Below are positions 16,079 through 22,158 of a stretch of 47,387 bases of DNA, in pieces. The stretch spans positions 1 to 47,387 of the forward strand of contig DASZVS010000001.1 of the NCBI GenBank assembly GCA_035546975.1, given 5' to 3'. The notes below the pieces were generated by a model. The model did not search any database. It had not been told where the DNA came from and saw only the letters and a program-made list of their open reading frames with translations. How positions within the stretch are numbered: the first letter of the stretch is position 1; each line of letters begins with the position of its first letter. A program made the position numbers and the translations under genes. This stretch comes from JARIHC01 sp035546975 (lineage in GTDB: Bacteria > Patescibacteriota > Saccharimonadia > Saccharimonadales > UBA4665).

Positions 16079-17731
16079 TTACATCATGCCCATGCCACCG
16101 GGCATACCGCCGCCGGCCGGAGCTTCAGGCTCTTTTTCGGGCACTTCCACTACAAGCGCGCCCATAGTCATGGACGTACCGGCAATAGAAACCGCATTCT
16201 GGATAGCTTCCTTGGTTACGCGGGCTGGATCGACAACACCTGCCGCTTTTAGATCTACGAGCTTAGTCGGCTTATTAACGTCCACACCGTGCCCGGCTTT
16301 CCCGGATTTGACTTGCGGCAACCATTCGTCGGCATTAAGACCGGCATTCGTCAAAAGAATGCGAAAAGGTTGCTCAAGTGCCCTAACCAGCAGCTGCTGG
16401 CCCGCAACTACAGAGTCATCGTCATCCGTGCCCGGTTTAACAGTTGTTGTTAAGTTAATGAGCGTTACACCGCCGCCAGGCACGACACCTTCTGCTAGCG
16501 CGGCCTTCACGGCGTGTACTGCATCATCTACGCGGAATTTCTTCTCCTCGATCTCGGTTTCGGTAGCACCGCCGACTTTAATAACGGCGACTTTTCCGGA
16601 AAGTGACGCGTGGCGCTTTTCCAACTGCTCTTTGTCGTACTCGCTGGAAGCTGCATCAGCCTGGGCAGCGATCTGCTTAATTCGCGCGGTAACCTCTGCT
16701 GGAGAACCGCCGCCTTCGATGATAGTCGTTTCATCTTTAGTAACGATAACCCGGCGGGCAGAACCAACAACATTCAAATCGGCGGTTTCAAAGCTATGGC
16801 CAAGGTCCTCACTGATAACTTCGCCACCCGTTAGGACGGCAATGTCAGTAAGGATGTCTTTGCGCCGGTCGCCAAAAGCCGGAGCTTTGACGGCAACGGT
16901 ATTGAAAACACCTTTTAGACGGTTCAAAATCAACGTGCCGAGCGCCTCGCCCTCAAGATCCTCGGCAATAATTACGAGGTCTTTTTTGCCAGCCTGGGCC
17001 AACTTCTCAAGCAGCGGCAAAAATTCCTGCACACTAGAAATTTTCTTATCGGTAATTACAATAGCCGGCTTGTCATACACGGCTTCCATACGGGCTGTGT
17101 CGGTTACCATGTACGGGCTGACAAAGCCGCGGTCGAAGGTAAAGCCTTCTACTACTTCACTCTCGAGCTCCAAACCTTGGCCTTCCTCAACCGTCACGAC
17201 GCCGTCTTTGCCGACTTTATCGATAACATCGGCGATCAGCGAGCCAATACCGGCATCGCCCGCGGAAATAGTAGCCACTTCCGCTACGCGGCCTTTTTTG
17301 CCTTGAATGTCTTCGCTCATGCCGCCCAGCGCCTTAAGTACATCCGCAGCGGCCTTTTCCAAGCCCTTGCGCAGCAGCATCGGGTTGTGCCCGGCTGCGA
17401 TCAGCTTATTAGCTTCGTTCAGAATATGATAGGTCAAAACCGTAACGGTGGTAGTGCCATCGCCAGCGACGTCATTCATCTTTGATGCGGCTTGTTTAAT
17501 TAGTTCCGCACCGACTTTCTGGCCGAGCGTTTCATCGTCAACGTCAGCTAGATCAACGCCTTTAGCCACCGTCACCCCATCATGCGTTACAGTAGGCGCG
17601 CCGAAAGACTTGCTTATAACGACATTGCGCCCCTTCGGCCCCATGGTCGTCTTGACCGCGTTATATAAAATCTCCGCGCCGGCCAGCACGCGCTTGCGGG
17701 CTTCATCATCATAAAAAACTTTCTTTGCCAT
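16079..17731 (-). CDS. groEL: Chaperonin GroEL (HSP60)
   Basis: 550 residues with the ordinary features: TMGPKGRNVVI near residue 30, the ATPase loop AGDGTTTVTVL near residue 86, the EGVVPGGGVTLIN segment and a Gly-Met-rich tail (GGMPGGMGMM). It forms the 14-mer folding chamber with GroES. It follows groES by 11 nt with a GGAGGAG SD, so both are made from the CIRCE-controlled promoter at 18082-18110. A strong terminator follows. Nothing is unusual in the reading frame. Confidence 0.98.
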   Translation of the reverse strand: MAKKVFYDDEARKRVLAGAEILYNAVKTTMGPKGRNVVISKSFGAPTVTHDGVTVAKGVDLADVDDETLGQKVGAELIKQAASKMNDVAGDGTTTVTVLTYHILNEANKLIAAGHNPMLLRKGLEKAAADVLKALGGMSEDIQGKKGRVAEVATISAGDAGIGSLIADVIDKVGKDGVVTVEEGQGLELESEVVEGFTFDRGFVSPYMVTDTARMEAVYDKPAIVITDKKISSVQEFLPLLEKLAQAGKKDLVIIAEDLEGEALGTLILNRLKGVFNTVAVKAPAFGDRRKDILTDIAVLTGGEVISEDLGHSFETADLNVVGSARRVIVTKDETTIIEGGGSPAEVTARIKQIAAQADAASSEYDKEQLEKRHASLSGKVAVIKVGGATETEIEEKKFRVDDAVHAVKAALAEGVVPGGGVTLINLTTTVKPGTDDDDSVVAGQQLLVRALEQPFRILLTNAGLNADEWLPQVKSGKAGHGVDVNKPTKLVDLKAAGVVDPARVTKEAIQNAVSIAGTSMTMGALVVEVPEKEPEAPAGGGMPGGMGMM

Positions 17732-17742
17732 CTATACTCCTC

Positions 17743-18009
17743 CTACTTTACGGTCGCCAGGACGTCTTCTTCTTTTACTAAGATATACTCTTCCTTGCCC
17801 ACTTTTACTTCGGTCGTACTGAAACTTTTGTATACAATCCGGTCGCCCACTTTTATTTGCCGGGCTGTCGGGCCAGTTGCCACGACTTTCGCCGTTTTCG
17901 GTTTTTCTGTAGCCTTTTCGGGCAAGTAAATGCCGCTTGCAGTTTTAGGTTCTGCTTCTTCGCCGACAGCAACAATATAGTCGCCAAGCGGCTCTAAAGG
18001 TGCGCTCAT
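17743..18009 (-). CDS. groES: Co-chaperonin GroES (HSP10)
   Basis: 88 residues, slightly shorter than typical. It begins PLGDYIVAVGEEAEPKTASG, with IYLPEKATEKP in the mobile-loop region and GDRIVYKSFSTTEVKVGKEE further on, as in GroES. The start is supported by GGAGGT 7 nt upstream. It is the first gene of the groES-groEL operon. The -35/-10 promoter and CIRCE operator lie 60-100 nt upstream, so HrcA control is expected although hrcA is not in this window. Confidence 0.97.
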   Translation of the reverse strand: MSAPLEPLGDYIVAVGEEAEPKTASGIYLPEKATEKPKTAKVVATGPTARQIKVGDRIVYKSFSTTEVKVGKEEYILVKEEDVLATVK

Positions 18010-18072
18010 CTGGTAACCTCCATCTCGTTTCTTGTCTTTTGCAGATGGCAGCTCTTCGCCTCACATCTGCTT

Positions 18073-18099
18073 CTAGCACTCAATATACTAGAGTGCTAA
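18073..18099. promoter_or_regulatory. CIRCE operator (HrcA binding site)
   Basis: CTAGCACTC, nine bases, GAGTGCTAA: one mismatch to the canonical TTAGCACTC-N9-GAGTGCTAA. It overlaps the minus-strand -10 box of groES, the standard arrangement for HrcA repression released on heat shock. Confidence 0.95.
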
Positions 18100-18110
18100 A
18101 AACTGGTCAA
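18082..18110 (-). promoter_or_regulatory. groES-groEL promoter
   Basis: On the minus strand TTGACC (18110-18105), a 17-nt spacer and TATATT (18087-18082). The -10 lies in the CIRCE spacer. The leader is about 65 nt, unlike the leaderless genes around it. Confidence 0.85.
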
Positions 18111-18146
18111 GCCTCCCCGCTTCCAGCCGTGTATAATGGATATTCG

Positions 18147-19031
18147 ATGATAAACGCTACCGTTTTGATGTCCGGCGCTGACTACTTTACCAACAACGCC
18201 GCCATTAACGATTTAATGAACGCTAAAGTCTCCGTCGATGTCGAAGGGGCTAAAACCGAACACACACGTATAAAATTAGCTCTTGAGCAAGCCGAGGTGA
18301 AAGTTATTCAGGTACCTGCACCGAAAGATTGCCAGGACGGCGTCTACACGGCCAATTGGGCCCTTGTGAGAGGCGGCAAAGCTCTTATGTCCCGTTTGCC
18401 GAACGCTCGCAAAGCCGAAGAAAGCTATGCCCTCCAAGCAGTCAAAAAGCTTGGTTTGGAGCCACTCATATTACCGCCGGAAGTAGAGCGCTTCAGCGGC
18501 CAGGGCGATGCCGTGCCATGCGGCGATATCGTTTTCACGCAGTCGCCGTACCGCACCACCAAAGCGGCTCATCCTTACCTTAAAAGCGTGCTCGGTTTTA
18601 GAGAAGTTATCAGCCTTGAAACCAAACCGGCCCGGTGGTTCAGGTTCGGCCCCGCTAAAACCAATAAGTACACTGGCCTGCCCGATAGCCCTACGTACGA
18701 CATCGACTTAGCTATCGCGATTCTTAAGTTTCCTAGCGAAGGCAAAAAAGGCCTCATCGCTTATTGCCCAGAGGTATTCAAGCGTTCCAGCCGCGATTTT
18801 CTGCGCAAGTACGACGGCGTTGATAAAATTGAGGTATCTAAATACGAGGCGCTCAGCGCCTATGCCTTAAACCTGGTGTCCACCGGAGAAACGGTGATTA
18901 TGAACGCCGGCGCGCCAAAGTTCGAGGCTGCACTGCATGAGCATGGCTTAAAGACCCATACCCTTGAATTGCCGGAACTCAAAAAAGGCGGCGGTTCCAT
19001 CCGCTGCAGCACCCTCACACTTGATAATTAA
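18147..19031 (+). CDS. Amidinotransferase/DDAH-fold protein, possible loss of catalytic His
   Basis: 294 residues from ATG 18147. Pentein-fold (arginine deiminase/DDAH/amidinotransferase) features: TANWALVRGGKALMSRLPNARKAEE, then SGQGDAV...VFTQSPYRTTKAAH, and a C-terminal GGGSIRCSTLTL in the catalytic-Cys position. Such enzymes act on guanidino groups of arginine derivatives. Where the family usually has an HLD or HLK-type His, this protein appears to read TYDIDLAIAIL, so the His seems replaced by Asp. Activity is therefore uncertain. The start is set by TATAAT at 18132-18137, 9 nt before the ATG. A longer reading from 18000 would run through CIRCE and is rejected. Confidence 0.7.
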   Translation: MINATVLMSGADYFTNNAAINDLMNAKVSVDVEGAKTEHTRIKLALEQAEVKVIQVPAPKDCQDGVYTANWALVRGGKALMSRLPNARKAEESYALQAVKKLGLEPLILPPEVERFSGQGDAVPCGDIVFTQSPYRTTKAAHPYLKSVLGFREVISLETKPARWFRFGPAKTNKYTGLPDSPTYDIDLAIAILKFPSEGKKGLIAYCPEVFKRSSRDFLRKYDGVDKIEVSKYEALSAYALNLVSTGETVIMNAGAPKFEAALHEHGLKTHTLELPELKKGGGSIRCSTLTLDN

Positions 19032-19654
19032 CCTTTGAGTATGCGGTCGAGACCGAGACGGCCGTAGCGCTGGAGTTGTTTTCGTTCTACTTCTGTTGCA
19101 GCCCCAACAAGCGTTACCGGATTACCAATCTGTTCTTTTATCCAGTCCAGAAATTCGACGCCTACTCGGCGCGCATTTGGCGATGCCCCATCAATAGGCT
19201 CGGCGCTCCTGCGCCCTGTCTTGATAGCGCCCATCAAAGTGGCAAGCACTTCCCCGTCTTTTTCGAATAATGTAACCTCAGCTCCCCATGACCCCTTTTT
19301 ACTTCTTCGCGGATCTTCGAATTCACTCTTCCGACCCTGCTCTATACGGAAAGATATAGTCGGGTTCCCGCCATAACTATTACCCCTATTCAAATTGCCA
19401 TACGGATCAGTGATTATACGAAACCGCGGCGAGTCGCTCCGCTGGTTGGCCTGCCTCAGGAATGAAGACACTTCAACGCCCGGAAGCTGCGGAAACCTGC
19501 CCGGCAAATGATGCTGGTCCACGATACCTTCAAATTGGGCCTTAAGGTCTCTGAAGTCTTCGACTGTGGCTGGCGTGGGTTCATCGCTAAAACCAACAAC
19601 ACGTTCAAGCCCGAGATTTGGAAATTGGGGCTGGCCTGTTTGTTTTTCGGACAT
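19028..19654 (-). CDS. Conserved-looking cytoplasmic protein of unknown function
   Basis: 208 residues, no signal peptide or membrane segment. The ordered part spans about residues 75-205 and alternates strands (FRIITDPYGNL, TISFRIEQG, WGAEVTLFEKDGEVLATLMG). It ends in a helix (RRVGVEFLDWIKEQIGN) and a basic C-terminus (ERKQLQRYGRLGLDRILKG). No family recognised. A good promoter (TTGACT, 17 nt, TAATAT; minus, 19689-19661) ends 6 nt before the ATG. The stop overlaps the stop of the convergent gene at 19031. Confidence 0.7.
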   Translation of the reverse strand: MSEKQTGQPQFPNLGLERVVGFSDEPTPATVEDFRDLKAQFEGIVDQHHLPGRFPQLPGVEVSSFLRQANQRSDSPRFRIITDPYGNLNRGNSYGGNPTISFRIEQGRKSEFEDPRRSKKGSWGAEVTLFEKDGEVLATLMGAIKTGRRSAEPIDGASPNARRVGVEFLDWIKEQIGNPVTLVGAATEVERKQLQRYGRLGLDRILKG

Positions 19655-19706
19655 GTTTACATATTATCATAAATATGTACGAAAGTCAATTTAGTGCTGT
19701 CGGTGT

Positions 19707-21005
19707 CTACCCTATTTTACGCAGCGTTTCGTGTGCTACATCTATCTCGTTCCATGGATGCTCACCCTCAGCATCCTCGATGGTCTTTTCATGTCCTTTG
19801 CCCAAAAGCAACACCGTATCGCCCTTTTTGGCCCGGCGGAAGGCGAACTCGATAGCTTCCGGCCGGTCATGCACCAAAAAGAGGTCTTTTTTCCGTGTTT
19901 TGCCGGCCTTCTCAGCACCAACGGCAATATCATTCATAATCTGTTCAGGATCCTCCATCCGGTCATCTTCTTGGCAAATAACAACCTCGTCGCAGTACTT
20001 GCCTGCCAGCTCGCCCTGCTGCGGCCGCTTACCTTTATCACCGCCCCCCAGGCTACCGAAGACAGCTATCATTTTCCCCTTCACCGTCGGCCTCAGATCT
20101 TTAAACAGCTTCTCGAAACTGTCGGGTGAATGCGCATAATCGACAATTACGTTGAAATCCTGCCCTTCATCTATCCGCGTCATACGACCTTCCACGCTTG
20201 GCAAGGCGGCTATCCCCTTCTCTATTTGCTCCGGAGTCAGGCCAATAGCCCGTCCCACGCATAATGCTGCCAGTGAGTTGTCAACGTTGAACTTGCCCGG
20301 AATCTGCGTGCGGATATGGTACGTGTCATCATCAACTTTCACCTCGTAGCGCACGCCGTCGCTGCCGAGCTGTATATTTTGCGCCTGCACATCACCTTTT
20401 TTGGTGCCGTACAGAATTACGTTCTTAATGTCGCTAGCAAAATATTCGGCATTCGGGTCTTCGGCATTAATAACTCCGGTTCTGAGGCCACGGCGGTTGC
20501 GGTTAGCCATCTTAAACATCATCCGCTTCGCATTCCGGTAGCGTTCGAATGTCCGGTGATATGCTAGGTGTTCGTGCGTTAAATTCGTCAGCACGGCAAC
20601 GCTATATGGTACGCCCCAGACGCGGTGCTGGGCCAGAGCATGGCTGGTAGTTTCGAGCACCAGCCAATCGATCTTTTGTTTCTTTAGCCATTTCAGCCGT
20701 TGGTTTAATTCCGGGGCACTGACGTTCGTCATATGGTGCATTTGCGGCTTGACGTCATCGCCAACGCCCCAGCCCACTGTGCTGATCAAACCAACTTTAT
20801 AGCCGGATTCGTGAAGCATCCGATGAATCATATAGGCTGTAGTAGTTTTGCCGTTCGTGCCGGTTACGCCTATTACCTTCATGCCGCGTGCCGGAAAACC
20901 GTTGATTGCGCTGAAGAGCACGGCTTCTGCTAGGTGTCCGTATGGCTCTATGGCAGGAAACAAGCCGGTTGGGATAACTTTCTTGACGGCACTACGAAAA
21001 CTCAT
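19707..21005 (-). CDS. murE: Mur ligase, MurE-like (UDP-MurNAc-tripeptide synthetase)
   Basis: 432 residues. The ATP loop GVTGTNGKTTTAYMIHRML, the carbamylated-lysine/Mg region (SHALAQHRVWGV, TNLTHEHLAYHR) and the C-terminal RMTRIDEGQDFNVIVDYAHS are Mur ligase features of the MurE class. It would add the third amino acid of the peptidoglycan stem. Two oddities: the usual ~90-residue N-terminal UDP-binding domain is reduced to about 40 residues, and the DNPR specificity loop reads QEDDRMEDP. The amino acid used (meso-DAP or Lys) therefore cannot be called. It starts 24 nt from the divergent tsaD, sharing a -10 palindrome. Confidence 0.88.
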   Translation of the reverse strand: MSFRSAVKKVIPTGLFPAIEPYGHLAEAVLFSAINGFPARGMKVIGVTGTNGKTTTAYMIHRMLHESGYKVGLISTVGWGVGDDVKPQMHHMTNVSAPELNQRLKWLKKQKIDWLVLETTSHALAQHRVWGVPYSVAVLTNLTHEHLAYHRTFERYRNAKRMMFKMANRNRRGLRTGVINAEDPNAEYFASDIKNVILYGTKKGDVQAQNIQLGSDGVRYEVKVDDDTYHIRTQIPGKFNVDNSLAALCVGRAIGLTPEQIEKGIAALPSVEGRMTRIDEGQDFNVIVDYAHSPDSFEKLFKDLRPTVKGKMIAVFGSLGGGDKGKRPQQGELAGKYCDEVVICQEDDRMEDPEQIMNDIAVGAEKAGKTRKKDLFLVHDRPEAIEFAFRRAKKGDTVLLLGKGHEKTIEDAEGEHPWNEIDVAHETLRKIG

Positions 21006-21012
21006 TGTATCC

Positions 21013-21020
21013 AGTATACT
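21013..21020. promoter_or_regulatory. Palindromic -10 box shared by murE and tsaD
   Basis: AGTATACT reads TATACT on both strands. It ends 9 nt before tsaD ATG (21030) and 7 nt before murE ATG (21005). Only 24 nt separate the two start codons, so both mRNAs would be leaderless and polymerase binding for one excludes the other. Confidence 0.65.
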
Positions 21021-21029
21021 TTACACTTG

Positions 21030-22088
21030 ATGAAAGTTTTAGGTATCGAAACGAGTTGTGATGAAACGGCCGCTGCGGTCGTAGAAGACGGCTACAAACT
21101 GTTAAGTAATGTTGTGGCGTCCAGCATGGAATTGCACGTGAAATACGGCGGAGTTGTGCCGGAAATTGCAGCCCGCAGCCACATTGAAGTTATCCTGCCC
21201 GTCATCAACCAAGCTCTCGCTGACGCTAACTGTACCTGGGATGATATCGACGCTATCGCTGTCACTTACGGCGCCGGCTTAAGCGGCAGCCTTTTGATCG
21301 GCGTCATGACCGCCCGTACGCTTGCCATCACGCACAACAAGCCGCTGTATGCCATTAACCACGTTGAAGCCCATGTGTATGCCAACTTCATAACGGAAAC
21401 TTCCCTAGCCGGCTACCAAGCTGTTTCTTCCCAGCCCCAGTTTCCCTTCTTGGCAATTATCGTGTCTGGCGGCCACACTCAGCTGGCCCTCTTCCGTGAC
21501 CATTTTAATTACACGCTGCTTGGCCAAACCCAGGATGACGCTGTCGGCGAAGCCTTTGACAAAGTGGCTAAAATGCTTGGCCTGCCTTATCCTGGCGGCC
21601 CCTCGGTCGCTAAAGCTGCAGAAAAAGGCGATCCGCACGCTTACCAGTTACCCAAAGCAAAGATGGACAAATACGACTTTAGTTATTCCGGCCTTAAAAC
21701 TGCCGTTTTAAGGCTTGCACAAAAAGAAATAGGCGAATCATACGACTTCCCCTCTTGGAAGCTGCCAGAACGGCTCTCTGAGGCTCAGAAAGCCGACATT
21801 GCGGCTAGCTTCCAGCACAAAGCCATTGAAACCATTGTCGAAAAGGCAGTTCTTGCCTGCCGGGAGTTTAACCCTAAAAATGTCGTCATAGCCGGGGGCG
21901 TTGCCGCCAGCCAGGAGCTTCGGCGCCAACTTACCGAGGCCCTGCCCTTGCCCATCGAATATCCAGACATCAAGCTCTGTACCGACAATGGAGCCATGGT
22001 CGCCACGCTTGGTTGTTTCGCTGCGCTGAAGCAGCAAGTGGCAGCAGATCCCTATACGCTGGAAGTTAATCCTAACCTTTCAATGTAG
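21030..22088 (+). CDS. tsaD: tRNA N6-adenosine threonylcarbamoyltransferase
   Basis: 352 residues from ATG 21030. It opens MKVLGIETSCDETAAAVVED. Then come the metal-binding HIEVILPVI (SHIE) motif, AINHVEAHVYAN, the ASKHA nucleotide site SGGHTQLALF, GEAFDKVAKMLGLPYPGGP and VVIAGGVAASQELR. TsaD transfers the threonylcarbamoyl group to A37 of ANN-decoding tRNAs, with TsaB and TsaE (not seen here). A reading open to 20934 would run back into murE and carries no conserved residues. The -10 box at 21015-21020 fixes the start. Confidence 0.97.
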   Translation: MKVLGIETSCDETAAAVVEDGYKLLSNVVASSMELHVKYGGVVPEIAARSHIEVILPVINQALADANCTWDDIDAIAVTYGAGLSGSLLIGVMTARTLAITHNKPLYAINHVEAHVYANFITETSLAGYQAVSSQPQFPFLAIIVSGGHTQLALFRDHFNYTLLGQTQDDAVGEAFDKVAKMLGLPYPGGPSVAKAAEKGDPHAYQLPKAKMDKYDFSYSGLKTAVLRLAQKEIGESYDFPSWKLPERLSEAQKADIAASFQHKAIETIVEKAVLACREFNPKNVVIAGGVAASQELRRQLTEALPLPIEYPDIKLCTDNGAMVATLGCFAALKQQVAADPYTLEVNPNLSM

Positions 22089-22120
22089 TTTGCTTTTTGT
22101 TCATCCTTTTAGCAGCTTAG

Positions 22121-22149
22121 TTTAAGAATTATTACAGAGGTGGTATGAT
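22121..22149 (+). promoter_or_regulatory. valS promoter
   Basis: TTTAAG (22121-22126), 17 nt, TATGAT (22144-22149), preceded by TGG (extended -10 type). It ends 9 nt before ATG 22159. A GGAG lies in that gap but would be transcribed only if initiation occurs unusually close to the box. Confidence 0.5.
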
Positions 22150-22158
22150 GGAGAACAT

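Noticed and set aside
16086..17306. 406-codon open frame on the plus strand opposite groEL
   Set aside because: Composition is Ser/Thr/Pro-rich nonsense, it has no SD or promoter, and groEL on the other strand is unmistakable.
18000..18146. N-terminal extension of the amidinotransferase-fold gene
   Set aside because: It would be translated through the CIRCE operator and groES promoter. TATAAT at 18132 places the transcript start at ATG 18147.
20934..21029. N-terminal extension of tsaD
   Set aside because: It overlaps the murE coding start and lacks conserved residues. The family begins at MKVLGIETSCDET.
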